64,000 bases of DNA from Limnohabitans sp. (lineage in GTDB: Bacteria > Pseudomonadota > Gammaproteobacteria > Burkholderiales > Burkholderiaceae_C). The stretch is from contig JAOATL010000015.1 in assembly GCA_030158125.1 (NCBI GenBank), forward strand, positions 186,001 to 250,000. The letters run 5' to 3'. The position numbers and the translations under genes were made by a program. Shown here one piece after another: positions 52,764 through 62,762 of the stretch. Every line of letters begins with the position of its first letter. Position 1 is the stretch's first letter. The notes beneath the pieces are model-generated. The model searched no databases and had not been told where the DNA came from. It saw nothing but the letters and a program-made list of their open reading frames with translations.

Positions 52764-53258
52764 TTAGGCGCCTTTGCAAGAACTGGGCAGATATTGGGAT
52801 GCAAGCGGATGGGTGGCTGCGGGTCCGCAGCGCCACGCACTGATGGGTTTGCCGCCATCTGTGGTGCCTACCAACGCGGTGGTGCCTGTTTGGATGGGCG
52901 TGATTGACAGCGCATTGGCCGTGTCGCTGGTGGCGCCGCGCAAGGTGCTGGCGTTGCCAACCACGGTGATGACACCGTTGGCGCTGACAGACAGGCTTGA
53001 GACGTATTGCGAAGTTTGAGTGGGGCAAGCCGCCGGTAATGCGGCGCTGACATCGGCCTGTGATGCGGTACTGACCACTTCAGAAACTGCTGTTTTGCAT
53101 TGCGTAGCGGCCAGCAACATTTCTGAAACTTTGGCGCGCACGGCATAGTCTTGGTATGCGGGCAAAGCCAACGAACCCAGCACCCCAATGATGGCAATGA
53201 CCACCATGAGTTCAATCAAAGTAAAACCGCGAAAGTAATTGGAGCGTGGCGCTGTCAT
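52764..53258 (-). CDS. pilA: Type IV major pilin-like protein
   Basis: A type IVa pilin, 164 residues. The prepilin leader [11 protein letters not shown] is followed by the cleavage site [21 protein letters not shown] with Glu at +5, the hydrophobic assembly helix, then [20 protein letters not shown]-terminal disulfide loop is bounded by the cysteines in WRCGPAA and SSCKGA. The ribosome site aagga lies before the ATG. It stands alone without pil assembly genes. The hairpin at 53311-53337 separates it from terC. Confidence 0.93.
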   Translation of the reverse strand: MTAPRSNYFRGFTLIELMVVIAIIGVLGSLALPAYQDYAVRAKVSEMLLAATQCKTAVSEVVSTASQADVSAALPAACPTQTSQYVSSLSVSANGVITVVGNASTLRGATSDTANALSITPIQTGTTALVGTTDGGKPISAWRCGPAATHPLASQYLPSSCKGA

Positions 53259-53310
53259 GTGGGTCCTTGGTAAAGAATAATTTTAATCTCGTAGGAAGCA
53301 TTAGGCCGTA

Positions 53311-53337
53311 AAAAAGCCGACCACGGTGGGCCGGCTT
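53311..53337 (-). terminator. Intrinsic terminator of terC
   Basis: Nine-position stem from 53314-53322 with 53329-53337 (one a-c mismatch), loop of six, followed on the minus strand by a run of T from the five A at 53311-53315. It lies 23 bases beyond the terC stop. Confidence 0.82.
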
Positions 53338-53359
53338 GCTGACAAACGCTTGCGAAAAA

Positions 53360-54058
53360 TCAAGCGTTGGCGTCGGGTTCGTCTTTGTGGGCGTGCTTGG
53401 CTTGAAAGTATTTACCAATGCCCAAAACTGCCAAGGCACCCGCGGTGGCTGCGGCATAGTGAAGCCATGGGTTGGCGGCTGAAAATTCGCGCAAGGCCAC
53501 ATCGCTGGCAATGGTCTCGCCGCCCACCCAGCCAATCAAACAAGCACCAAAGGTGACGATGATGGGGAATCGAGTCATGAGTTTGATCATGATGGCGCTG
53601 CCAAAAATGACCATCGGAATGCTGATGGCCAAGCCCAAGATAAGGAGCGTGGTGTTGCCTTTGGCTGCAGCAGCTACCGCAATCACATTGTCCAAACTCA
53701 TGACCACGTCGGCAATCAAGATGGTGCGAATGGCCACCATCAAGCTGGCCTTTTCAACCTCACCTTCGTCCTCGTCACCATCTTCACTGAGGAGTTGGGC
53801 GCCAATGTACAAAAGCAAGATGCCGCCAATGATTTGCAAGTAAGACAGCTCAAGCAGCGCAGCGGCCACCACAGTCAAGGCGATGCGAAGCACCACGGCA
53901 GCGCCAGAGCCAAACAAAATGGCTTGACGTTGTTGGTGTTCTGGCAGTGAACGTGCCGCCAAGGCAATTACCACGGCGTTGTCGCCAGACAAGATGATGT
54001 TGATCCAGATGATCTTCATCAAGCCGATCCAAAAGTCGGCGTTTTGTAACATTTCCAT
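53360..54058 (-). CDS. TerC-family membrane protein (YjbE-like)
   Basis: A 232-residue inner-membrane protein of the TerC family, members of which export manganese or help metalation of secreted proteins. Two conserved acidic motifs sit in helices: IWINIILSGDNAVVIALAAR (about 18-37) and LIADVVMSLDNVIAVAAAA (about 113-131). The charged loop SEDGDEDEGEVEKAS lies between halves. I looked upstream for a yybP-ykoY Mn riboswitch and found none. It is downstream of sucCD but separated by a hairpin. Confidence 0.88.
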   Translation of the reverse strand: MEMLQNADFWIGLMKIIWINIILSGDNAVVIALAARSLPEHQQRQAILFGSGAAVVLRIALTVVAAALLELSYLQIIGGILLLYIGAQLLSEDGDEDEGEVEKASLMVAIRTILIADVVMSLDNVIAVAAAAKGNTTLLILGLAISIPMVIFGSAIMIKLMTRFPIIVTFGACLIGWVGGETIASDVALREFSAANPWLHYAAATAGALAVLGIGKYFQAKHAHKDEPDANA

Positions 54059-54089
54059 GTCAGTCCCTTTGCATTTTTAGTAGGAATAA

Positions 54090-54113
54090 GAACTGGCCCC
54101 TAAGGGCCAGTTC
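54090..54113. terminator. Hairpin after sucD, probable terminator
   Basis: A perfect 10-bp stem, gaactggccc (54090-54099) with gggccagttc (54104-54113), closes a 4-base loop. The T-rich tail on the minus strand (ttcttattcc) is weak. It lies between sucD and terC, both on the minus strand. Confidence 0.65.
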
Positions 54114-54179
54114 TGTTGTCGGGACTTGAATTTTAACGGCCTGACTGGGCCGTGGGATGCGTAAAAGTGCTTATGGCAC

Positions 54180-55073
54180 TTAGAGCATGGCCTTCAGCAA
54201 GCGGCCCATTTCGGAAGGATTGCGGGTAATTTTGAAGCCGCACTCTTCCATGATGGCCAATTTGGCATCGGCGGTGTCGGCGCCGCCAGAGATCAAGGCA
54301 CCGGCGTGGCCCATGCGCTTGCCTGCAGGTGCAGTGACACCGGCAATGAAGCCCACGATTGGCTTTTTCATGTTGTCTTTGCACCAGCGAGCTGCTTCGG
54401 CTTCGTCAGGACCACCAATTTCACCGATCATGATCACGGCATCGGTGTCGGGATCGTCGTTGAAAGCGCGCATCACGTCGATGTGCTTCAAGCCATTGAT
54501 AGGATCGCCACCAATACCGACGGCAGAAGATTGGCCCAGACCGATTTCAGTCAGTTGTGCCACAGCTTCATATGTCAATGTGCCTGAACGTGACACCACG
54601 CCAATGCGACCCTTGCGGTGAATGTGACCGGGCATGATGCCGATCTTGATTTCATCGGGGGTGATCAAGCCTGGGCAGTTGGGGCCCAAGAGCAAAGTTT
54701 TCTTGCCGCCAGCGGCTTCTTTGGCGCGCATGCGATTGCGCACTTCGAGCATGTCGCGGACAGGAATGCCTTCGGTAATGCAGATGGCCAAGTCGAGGTC
54801 GGCTTCAACAGCTTCCCAGATGGCTGCTGCTGCGCCTGCTGGTGGCACGTAGATCACAGAAACCGTAGCGCCTGTGTCAGAAGCCGCTTCTTTGACAGAG
54901 GCGTAAATGGGGATGTTGAAGATGGACTCGCCCGCTTTTTTGGGGTTCACACCTGCAACGAAGCAGTTTTTACCGTTGGCGTACTCTTGGCATTTTTCAG
55001 TGTGAAACTGACCGGTCTTGCCGGTAATGCCTTGGGTAATGACTTTGGTGTCTTTGTTGATAAAGATAGACAT
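54180..55073 (-). CDS. sucD: Succinyl-CoA ligase alpha subunit
   Basis: Binds CoA and carries the phosphohistidine in the substrate-level phosphorylation step of the TCA cycle. The 297-residue product has ITQGITGKTGQFHTEKCQEY near the N-terminus (CoA site), LGPNCPGLITPDEIKIGIMP, and GHAGALISGGADTADAKL with the phosphorylated histidine at about 246. It lies 4 bases after sucC, so the two are cotranscribed. Confidence 0.97.
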   Translation of the reverse strand: MSIFINKDTKVITQGITGKTGQFHTEKCQEYANGKNCFVAGVNPKKAGESIFNIPIYASVKEAASDTGATVSVIYVPPAGAAAAIWEAVEADLDLAICITEGIPVRDMLEVRNRMRAKEAAGGKKTLLLGPNCPGLITPDEIKIGIMPGHIHRKGRIGVVSRSGTLTYEAVAQLTEIGLGQSSAVGIGGDPINGLKHIDVMRAFNDDPDTDAVIMIGEIGGPDEAEAARWCKDNMKKPIVGFIAGVTAPAGKRMGHAGALISGGADTADAKLAIMEECGFKITRNPSEMGRLLKAML

Positions 55074-55077
55074 GTAA

Positions 55078-56241
<1,164 letters not shown>

Positions 56242-56411
56242 GAGGTTTCTCTCAGAGGGTGGTTATTCTCACCAGCCAGTCAGGGCAAATTACCCTCAAC
56301 AAGCACTGGACACTTCAGCCGGCGACTGTATCATGTTGCAACGCACCAATCTTGAGCCGAGTCACTTACATTGGCATGACGGCGTCACGAAATTTCTTGG
56401 GAGAGCCCTGA

Positions 56412-57338
56412 ATGGCCAAAAAAATATTCATCGATGGCGAAGCCGGCACCACAGGCCTGTTGATTCGTGAGCGCCTGTTGGCCATGACCGAAGTCGAGCT
56501 GGTCAGCATTGCCCCCGAAAAACGCAAGGATCCAGAAGCCAAACGTGAACTGATGGCGCAAGTGGATTTGGTCATTTTGTGCTTGCACGATGACGCCGCC
56601 AAAGAGTCTGTGGCCATGATCGATGCCCTGCCTGGCCGCAAGCCACGCATCATCGATGCCTCTACCGCCCACCGGGTGAACGACCAGTGGGTGTTTGGTT
56701 TTCCCGAGATGCGTGCCGGTCAACGAGACGCTGTGGTGAACGCGCAACGCGTCAGCAACCCCGGTTGCTATGCCTCTGGCGCCATTGCCATTTTGGCCCC
56801 CTTGGTCAGTGCCGGTATGTTGCCGCCAGACTTTCCAGTGGCTTTGCCATCAGTAAGTGGTTACTCCGGTGGCGGCCGCGCCATGATTGAAGACTTTGAA
56901 GCAGGTCGTGCGCCCTTGCATGAGGCCTATGCTTTGGGCCTACAACACAAGCATGTGCCCGAGATCATGAAGTACAGCGGACTGACGCGACGGCCTATTT
57001 TCTTGCCCGCGGTTGGCAATTTCCGGCAAGGCATGTTGGTGGAGCTGCCCTTATTTTTAGACGATTTGCCTGGCAAGCCCAAGGTGTCCGATGTGCATGA
57101 AGCCCTGCGCGCGCACTATGCCAACAGCCAAAATGAAGGCGGTTGGGTGAGTGTGGTGGCCGCAGAAGAAAGCGGCAAGTTAGGCGCCACGGGCAACAAC
57201 GATTCCAACAAACTGGAAATTCGGGTGTTTGGCAATGAGACCCATCGCCAAGCAGTGGTGATAGCCCGTTTGGACAATTTGGGCAAAGGTGCCAGTGGTG
57301 CCGCTGTTCAAAACCTGAAGCTGATGCTGGGTCTTTGA
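56412..57338 (+). CDS. argC: N-acetyl-gamma-glutamyl-phosphate reductase, type 2
   Basis: Third step of arginine synthesis: NADPH-dependent reduction of N-acetylglutamyl phosphate. The 308-residue product belongs to the short type 2 group. It has [20 protein letters not shown] at the N-terminus (nucleotide fold), the catalytic cysteine in [12 protein letters not shown] at about residue 117, [17 protein letters not shown], and [20 protein letters not shown]. No other arg gene is near. It is convergent with recX, 15 bases apart. Confidence 0.94.
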   Translation: MAKKIFIDGEAGTTGLLIRERLLAMTEVELVSIAPEKRKDPEAKRELMAQVDLVILCLHDDAAKESVAMIDALPGRKPRIIDASTAHRVNDQWVFGFPEMRAGQRDAVVNAQRVSNPGCYASGAIAILAPLVSAGMLPPDFPVALPSVSGYSGGGRAMIEDFEAGRAPLHEAYALGLQHKHVPEIMKYSGLTRRPIFLPAVGNFRQGMLVELPLFLDDLPGKPKVSDVHEALRAHYANSQNEGGWVSVVAAEESGKLGATGNNDSNKLEIRVFGNETHRQAVVIARLDNLGKGASGAAVQNLKLMLGL

Positions 57339-57353
57339 ACTGCAGAACAAGGT

Positions 57354-57827
57354 TCAGCCGTCGAAGTCTTCGTCGGCTGCGCCAGATTGCTTGACCACTT
57401 TGCGGACCACTTCGGCCGAAAATCCGCGCGTGAGCAAAAACCGGTAATGCTTGGCGCGTGCATTGGCATCTGCAGCTGGCGCACCAAACTTCTTCTGCCA
57501 CACGCCCTGGGCGCGGGCAAATTCAGAGTCTTTTAAATCCACCATGGCCTGTGCGACGGCAGACGGCGCCAAGCCCTTGGCCTGTAGTTCTTGTTTGATG
57601 CGGCCGTTGCCCAGTTTGGGCGCACGGTGATTGAGGACGGACTCCAAGACGCGGGTTTCGTCGATGAAACCTTTGGCTTGGAGGTCGTCGAGGGCTTGTG
57701 CCAACTCACCTGGCACTTCCTCGTGAGGGGACAGTTTGCGAACCAGCTCAGCCCGAGAGTGTTCGCGCTGCGACAAAAGCCGCAGCGCACGTCCTTTGAG
57801 GGACAACTTAAACCCGGGCTGAGCCAT
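57354..57827 (-). CDS. recX: Recombination regulator RecX
   Basis: Binds RecA filaments and limits recombination and SOS activity. The 157-residue product has KGRALRLLSQREHSRAELVR near the N-terminus, QALDDLQAKGFIDETRVLES, GNGRIKQELQAKGLAPSAVA and RFLLTRGFSAEVVRKVVKQ, the three-helix repeats of RecX. It lies 34 bases after recA in the same direction and is presumably made from recA readthrough. Confidence 0.95.
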   Translation of the reverse strand: MAQPGFKLSLKGRALRLLSQREHSRAELVRKLSPHEEVPGELAQALDDLQAKGFIDETRVLESVLNHRAPKLGNGRIKQELQAKGLAPSAVAQAMVDLKDSEFARAQGVWQKKFGAPAADANARAKHYRFLLTRGFSAEVVRKVVKQSGAADEDFDG

Positions 57828-57861
57828 TGATCAAGGAGCGCAACTGTGGAAAGACGCTTGC

Positions 57862-58890
57862 TTAGGCAGCTGTAACCGCTTCGGCCAACAAGGGAATGCC
57901 CAGAGACTCACGTACTTTGTTTTCAATTTCGGCAGCCAATTCGGCGTTTTCGCGTAAGAACTCGCGGGCGTTGTCGCGGCCTTGACCAATTTTTTCGCCC
58001 TGGTAGGCATACCAGGCGCCCGACTTGTCGATGATTTTGGCCTCGACGCCCATGTCGATGATTTCGCCCTGGCGACTGATGCCTTCGCCAAACAGAATGT
58101 CGAACTCGGCGGTTTTGAACGGCGGCGCCACTTTGTTTTTGACCACTTTGACTTTGGTTTCGTTGCCGATGGCCTCGTCGCCCCGCTTGATGGTGCCGGT
58201 GCGGCGGATGTCCAAACGCACAGAAGCGTAGAACTTGAGCGCATTGCCACCGGTGGTGGTTTCGGGTGAGCCAAACATCACGCCAATCTTCATGCGAATT
58301 TGGTTGATGAAGATGACCATGCAATTGGTTTTCTTGATGGTGGCGGTGAGCTTGCGCAGGGCTTGGCTCATGAGGCGGGCTTGGAGGCCGGGCAAAGAAT
58401 CACCCATGTCGCCTTCGAGTTCGGCTTTGGGCGTGAGCGCAGCCACAGAGTCGATGACGACCAAGTCGACAGCGCCGGAGCGCACCAGGCTGTCCACAAT
58501 TTCGAGGGCTTGCTCGCCGGTGTCGGGCTGGCTAATCAGCAGGTCTTGCAAGTTGACGCCCAGTTTTTGAGCGTACTGAATGTCCAAGGCGTGTTCGGCA
58601 TCGACGAAAGCGCACTGGCCGCCAATTTTTTGCATTTCGGCAATCACTTGCAATGTGAGGGTGGTCTTGCCGGAGGATTCTGGACCGTATATTTCAACCA
58701 CGCGGCCGCGGGGCAGGCCGCCCACGCCCAAGGCAATGTCCAGACCCAAGGAGCCTGTGGAGACAACTTGAATGTCTTCAATGACTTCGCCTTCGCCCAA
58801 GCGCATGATGGTGCCTTTGCCGAATTGTTTTTCGATTTGGGCCAGGGCTGCTTGCAGGGCTTTGGTTTTGTCGCTGTTTGAGTCGCTCAT
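57862..58890 (-). CDS. recA: Recombinase RecA
   Basis: Forms ATP-dependent filaments on single-stranded DNA for strand exchange and triggers LexA and UmuD self-cleavage. The 342-residue product has the Walker A motif [13 protein letters not shown] at about 72-84, [32 protein letters not shown] (Walker B), the loop region [20 protein letters not shown] and [20 protein letters not shown]. The ATG at 58890 follows a strong ribosome site (ggaga). A longer frame to 58995 crosses the LexA box and is rejected. Confidence 0.98.
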   Translation of the reverse strand: MSDSNSDKTKALQAALAQIEKQFGKGTIMRLGEGEVIEDIQVVSTGSLGLDIALGVGGLPRGRVVEIYGPESSGKTTLTLQVIAEMQKIGGQCAFVDAEHALDIQYAQKLGVNLQDLLISQPDTGEQALEIVDSLVRSGAVDLVVIDSVAALTPKAELEGDMGDSLPGLQARLMSQALRKLTATIKKTNCMVIFINQIRMKIGVMFGSPETTTGGNALKFYASVRLDIRRTGTIKRGDEAIGNETKVKVVKNKVAPPFKTAEFDILFGEGISRQGEIIDMGVEAKIIDKSGAWYAYQGEKIGQGRDNAREFLRENAELAAEIENKVRESLGIPLLAEAVTAA

Positions 58891-58948
58891 AGAAATCTCC
58901 ATAAAAATCAACGGGTTGAAAAACTTGCATTCAGAAGTTTGATCAAAG

Positions 58949-58968
58949 ACTGGATGCTTGAACAGTAC
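58949..58968 (-). promoter_or_regulatory. LexA (SOS) box of recA
   Basis: The sequence ctg-N10-cag at 58950-58965 has flanking bases that extend the match to the gammaproteobacterial consensus: on the minus strand it reads tactgttcaagcatccagtc. It lies about 60 bases before the recA ATG, where LexA would block the promoter. Confidence 0.8.
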
Positions 58969-59030
58969 TGTAACGGCATTGTCTTGGCACATCAATAGAA
59001 TTTTTAGTCAGTTTGCTTTACCATTTGCAA

Positions 59031-59549
59031 ATGCCAGTGAATGACAGTTTGAGCCCCAAATCCGAGAGCCGTCCGAGTGCGGCTCCAGTCAGAGACGACC
59101 GATGGCGGGAAACCCATTTGGGGCGATTGTTGGGCCACGCCATGCGTCGCTTTGATGCCCGCGTGTTGAGCCTCATGGCCAACAATGAGCAGGTGCCACT
59201 GGCGTTGTCCAACCTGGCGGCCAGAGATCAAATCAGTGCGGCACACATTCACATCACACGACATTTGTCGTTACAAGGCGCCAGACTCACAGAGCTGGCG
59301 CATGCGGCAGGGATGAGCAAGCAGGCCATGGGCAATTTGGTCGATCAATGCGAAGCTTGGGGATTGGTGAAGCGCGGCAATGATTCGCGTGATGGGCGCG
59401 CAAGGCAGGTCGTTTTTACCGAGGACGGCTTGGCGTGGTTGGCTGCTTTTCAAAGTGCGGTGGCACAAGCCGAAGCGGAGTTCAAGGCGTCGGTTGGGGA
59501 TGAGATTGCAACGGTCGTGGCTTTGGGTCTGGAGGCTTATTGCATGTAA
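59031..59549 (+). CDS. MarR-family transcriptional regulator
   Basis: A dimeric winged-helix regulator of 172 residues. The DNA-binding part spans about 75-125: LSLQGARLTELAHAAGMSKQ, AMGNLVDQCEAWGLVKRGND and the wing SRDGRARQVVFTEDG. The N-terminal 25 residues are polar and proline-rich. The start is ATG at 59031; a TTG at 59013 is possible. It is divergent from recA by 140 bases, and a two-component system follows. Target and ligand unknown. Confidence 0.85.
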   Translation: MPVNDSLSPKSESRPSAAPVRDDRWRETHLGRLLGHAMRRFDARVLSLMANNEQVPLALSNLAARDQISAAHIHITRHLSLQGARLTELAHAAGMSKQAMGNLVDQCEAWGLVKRGNDSRDGRARQVVFTEDGLAWLAAFQSAVAQAEAEFKASVGDEIATVVALGLEAYCM

Positions 59550-59550
59550 A

Positions 59551-59635
59551 CGTCAGCAAGGTGCTTCAAGCCAACAAAGATGAGCGCCAAGCGCTCAGAG
59601 TCGCCTAAAATTTGGCGTAGACGCCAGCAAGGCGC
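59551..59635. repeat. Degenerate direct repeat and hairpin before the response regulator gene
   Basis: The 14-mers cgtcagcaaggtgc (59551-59564) and cgccagcaaggcgc (59622-59635) match at 12 positions and are 71 bases apart. Between them, tgagcgc (59581-59587) pairs perfectly with gcgctca (59591-59597). The repeats end 38 bases before the response regulator ATG. They may be binding sites for that regulator. Confidence 0.4.
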
Positions 59636-59673
59636 AACACAAGCCTTAGAAGGCAACAAAGCGGGAGACCAGC

Positions 59674-60348
59674 ATGCGCATTTTGATAGCCGAAGACGAT
59701 CAGGTATTGGCCGATGGTTTGCTGCGCAGTTTGCGCAGTGCAGGTGCTGCCGTCGATCACGTGGCCAGTGGTACAGAAGCCGACGCCGCGTTGATGACCA
59801 ACAATGAATTCGATTTGCTCATTCTCGATTTGGGCTTGCCCAAAATGCACGGCCTTGAAGTGCTTAAAAAACTGCGTGCACGTGGCTCCACATTGCCCGT
59901 GCTGATTTTGACTGCAGCAGACAGTGTTGAAGAACGCGTGAAGGGTTTGGACTACGGCGCAGACGACTACATGGCCAAGCCCTTTAGCTTGCAAGAACTC
60001 GAAGCGCGTGTCCGTGCATTGACACGTCGCGGCATGGGCGGCGCCACATCGCAGATCAAACATGGCCCCTTGATATACGACCAGTCAGGCCGAGTGGCCA
60101 CCATCGACGGCAAGATGGTGGAGTTGTCAGCACGCGAGTTAGGCTTGCTGGAAGTATTGCTGCAACGTGCAGGTCGCTTGGTCAGCAAAGACCAATTGGT
60201 CGAGCGCTTGTGCGAGTGGGGCGAAGAGGTCAGCAACAACGCGATTGAGGTGTACATCCACCGCTTGCGTAAGAAGATTGAAAAAGGACCCATTCGCATT
60301 GCAACTGTGCGCGGCCTAGGCTATTGCCTTGAAAAAATTCCGGGTTGA
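59674..60348 (+). CDS. OmpR-family response regulator (TctD/QseB-like)
   Basis: A 224-residue two-domain transcription factor. The receiver domain has ILIAEDDQVLADGLLRSLR, the phosphorylated Asp in LLILDLGLPKMHGLEVLKKL at about residue 51, and MAKPFSLQEL. The OmpR winged helix has ELSARELGLLEVLLQRAGRL and NAIEVYIHRLRKKIE. A strong ribosome site (cgggaga) precedes the ATG. The sensor kinase starts 33 bases downstream. It resembles TctD (tricarboxylate) and QseB. No tct transport genes lie nearby. Confidence 0.94.
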   Translation: MRILIAEDDQVLADGLLRSLRSAGAAVDHVASGTEADAALMTNNEFDLLILDLGLPKMHGLEVLKKLRARGSTLPVLILTAADSVEERVKGLDYGADDYMAKPFSLQELEARVRALTRRGMGGATSQIKHGPLIYDQSGRVATIDGKMVELSARELGLLEVLLQRAGRLVSKDQLVERLCEWGEEVSNNAIEVYIHRLRKKIEKGPIRIATVRGLGYCLEKIPG

Positions 60349-60381
60349 TCCCACGTGAATGCCGGCGCAAGTCTTTGCTGA

Positions 60382-61887
60382 ATGAATCCAAAAAATTGGC
60401 AGCTGTCTTTTTTTCGCCGCGAGCAGCGCTCGTTGTTTGGCGAGATTTTGGACTGGATGCTCACACCCCTGTTGCTGTTGTGGCCGGTGAGTTTGGCGCT
60501 CACTTGGTTGGTGGCACAAGGCCTGGCCAATAAACCGTTTGACCGCGCCCTGATTTACAACGTGCAAGCCTTGGCCCAGTTGGTCAAGCTCAGCCCCGAT
60601 CAACAGCGTGTGCAATTCAATTTGCCGCAACCTGCCAGTGAGTTGCTGCGCGCCGACGATGCCGACTTGGTGTACTACCAAGTGATTGGCCCCAAAGGTG
60701 AACTCTTGGGCGGAGATCGTGATTTGCCACAACCCGAAGACGACGAAAAATTAGGCAGTTACGAAGTCAAAATTCGTGACGATGAAATGCGCAGTTTGGA
60801 AGTGCGCGTGGCCTACACATGGGTCAACTTGGTGTCCGAAAAATCACCCTTGGGCATGAGCCCGGTGCTGGTTCAAGTGGCCGAAACGCGCGAGAAACGC
60901 TCGGTGTTGGCCACTGAGATTATCAAAGGCGTCATGTTGCCCCAGTTCGCCATTTTGCCGATGGCGGTGTTGTTGGTGTGGCTGGCCTTGGTGCGAGGCA
61001 TCAAACCTTTGTCGGAATTGGAAGAGCGCATTCGTGCCAGAAAATCAGATGACCTGAGCCCCTTAGATGAAAAGGCTGTGCCCCTTGAGGTGGCGCCACT
61101 GGTGTCCTCGGTGAATGATTTGTTGCGCCGTTTGAAAGACTCCATTGCCACCCAAAAAAGATTCTTGGCAGATGCGGCGCACCAATTGAAAACGCCTTTG
61201 GCTGGCTTGCGGATGCAAGCCGATTTGGCACAGCGCAAAGACGCCAGCGAAGATGAGCTCAAGCAATCATTGAAGCAAATTGGTCGCGCAAGTGTGCAAG
61301 CGACACACACCGTCAATCAGCTTTTGTCTTTGGCTCGGGCCGAGGGCGGCGGCGCCATCGACTTGCAGTCATGTGACATGGAAGCCCTGATCAGTGAGGT
61401 TTTGAATGACTCTTTGCCGCGGGCTATGGACAAAGGTTTGGACCTGGGTTACGACGGCGTTGACACCGACAACAAAAGGCGCTTCTTGAAAGTTCAGGGC
61501 AATCCAACCTTGCTGAAAGAGATGATTCGCAATTTGGTCGACAATGCCATTCATTACACGCCCAGCACAGAAGACCGCATGGGGGTGATCACGGTGCGCT
61601 TGTTGGTCGACCCCTACAGCCAAGCGCTGGCCATTCAAGTGGAAGACAATGGGCCAGGCATTTCAGTCGCTGAGCGTGAACGTGTTTTTGAGCCCTTCTA
61701 CCGCGCATTGGGCAGCAATGTGGACGGTTCTGGCTTGGGCTTGCCCATTGTGCGAGAAATTGCACACCGTCATGGTGCCACCGTCTCGGTGGATGTGGCG
61801 CACCTAGGCCAAAATCCACCGGGGGCTTGTTTCACCATTCGCTTTGCGCGTGCCAGCAACAAGTTCAAAACCAATATTTCAGCCTGA
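60382..61887 (+). CDS. Sensor histidine kinase (TctE/QseC-like)
   Basis: A 501-residue membrane kinase. It has a first helix at about 32-55 (LLLLWPVSLALTWLVAQGLA), a periplasmic domain of about 130 residues, a second helix at about 185-207, a HAMP linker, the phosphorylation site FLADAAHQLKTPLAGLRMQ at about 265-283, an N box (MIRNLVDNAIHYTPS) and an ATPase domain with VEDNGPGISVAERERVFEPF and GSGLGLPIVREIAHR. It is the partner of the response regulator just upstream. Confidence 0.94.
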   Translation: MNPKNWQLSFFRREQRSLFGEILDWMLTPLLLLWPVSLALTWLVAQGLANKPFDRALIYNVQALAQLVKLSPDQQRVQFNLPQPASELLRADDADLVYYQVIGPKGELLGGDRDLPQPEDDEKLGSYEVKIRDDEMRSLEVRVAYTWVNLVSEKSPLGMSPVLVQVAETREKRSVLATEIIKGVMLPQFAILPMAVLLVWLALVRGIKPLSELEERIRARKSDDLSPLDEKAVPLEVAPLVSSVNDLLRRLKDSIATQKRFLADAAHQLKTPLAGLRMQADLAQRKDASEDELKQSLKQIGRASVQATHTVNQLLSLARAEGGGAIDLQSCDMEALISEVLNDSLPRAMDKGLDLGYDGVDTDNKRRFLKVQGNPTLLKEMIRNLVDNAIHYTPSTEDRMGVITVRLLVDPYSQALAIQVEDNGPGISVAERERVFEPFYRALGSNVDGSGLGLPIVREIAHRHGATVSVDVAHLGQNPPGACFTIRFARASNKFKTNISA

Positions 61888-61926
61888 CCTGCATCGCTGC
61901 AAGTGCGCTGCGCACAAGGGTTGGAC

Positions 61927-62583
61927 TTAGGTCGGTTTGAACAAATTCAGCTGAAGACGTTCGCGCTCAATCACCGCGGCCACAGCAGAATGGGCGGCTA
62001 CTTGCTGAACGTGTGACCACAAGGTCTTGTAGGTGGTGGGATCGATGCCCGCAATGGAGCCCCACCGTGTGAGCGTCAAGGCATAGATGTCGACAGGTCC
62101 AATGTGTGCGCCTGTCAGCCACGCTGCGTGCTGGCCTTTGCGTTGCACCAGATCGTCTAGCTCGCTTAACAAGTTGGCATATGTCTGCGTGTTAAAGGTT
62201 TTCAAGGCGGCTTGTACGTCAGCCTGGTCGCAAAATTTTTGCGGCATGAACACGTGGGTGAACGTGGGGTGAACGGTGTTGTTCATCCAAGCCAGTGTCT
62301 CGATGGCTTTGGCCCGCGGCAAAGCCTCAGAAGGCAAAAAGTGCGCGTCAGGAAACTTTTGATCGAGGTACAAGATGATGGCCAAAATTTGAGTGATCAC
62401 ATGGCCATCGTCCACCAGCACGGGCACCTGGCCGCGGGGGTTGATGGCCTTGTACTCGTCGCCGTTTTGTTCGCCCTTGTGCAACTTGACCATCTGGGGT
62501 TCGTAATCGACACCAGAGAGTTGCAACAGGCAGTGCGGTACAAATGAACAGGCACCGGGGGCAAAATAAAGTTTCAAGCTCAT
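61927..62583 (-). CDS. Glutathione S-transferase family protein
   Basis: A cytosolic transferase of 218 residues. It has a thioredoxin-fold N-terminus with LYFAPGACSFVPHCLLQLSG, NPRGQVPVLVDDGHVITQ and ILYLDQKFPD, and a helical C-terminal domain with GAHIGPVDIYALTLTRWG. The SFVPH segment with its serine and histidine resembles the beta-class motif, but the active-site cysteine of beta GSTs is at residue 12 (GAC), as expected. It is the last gene of birA-small protein-GST, overlapping its upstream neighbour as ATGA. Confidence 0.92.
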   Translation of the reverse strand: MSLKLYFAPGACSFVPHCLLQLSGVDYEPQMVKLHKGEQNGDEYKAINPRGQVPVLVDDGHVITQILAIILYLDQKFPDAHFLPSEALPRAKAIETLAWMNNTVHPTFTHVFMPQKFCDQADVQAALKTFNTQTYANLLSELDDLVQRKGQHAAWLTGAHIGPVDIYALTLTRWGSIAGIDPTTYKTLWSHVQQVAAHSAVAAVIERERLQLNLFKPT

Positions 62584-62762
62584 GGGGTATTCCTCGTGAT
62601 GTGCACGCTGTCAGGTTGAATTTGTTGCAATGTGCGTGCGGGCTCGCGTGCCGATGCTGGCGCGAAGCCCCAACTTTCAAAAATGCCTTCGCGCCAAATA
62701 TAAAACATCCCATTCACAATCATCAAGATCAAAATGAGCCAGCGCAGTTTCATGTGGTTCAT
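62580..62762 (-). CDS. Small single-helix membrane protein after birA
   Basis: A 60-residue protein of unknown function. One membrane helix at about 5-19 (LRWLILILMIVNGMFY) is followed by a polar tail with RTLQQIQPDSVHI. The ATG at 62762 overlaps the birA stop (ATGA); an alternative ATG is at 62753. It also overlaps the GST start by four bases. The overlaps on both sides support a real gene. It may be a remnant or regulator of cell-envelope proteins with a tail of this type. Confidence 0.7.
   Translation of the reverse strand: MNHMKLRWLILILMIVNGMFYIWREGIFESWGFAPASAREPARTLQQIQPDSVHITRNTP

Noticed and set aside
54059-54179. Manganese riboswitch (yybP-ykoY) before terC
   Set aside because: The gap holds only the simple hairpin at 54090-54113 and lacks the conserved multi-helix core.
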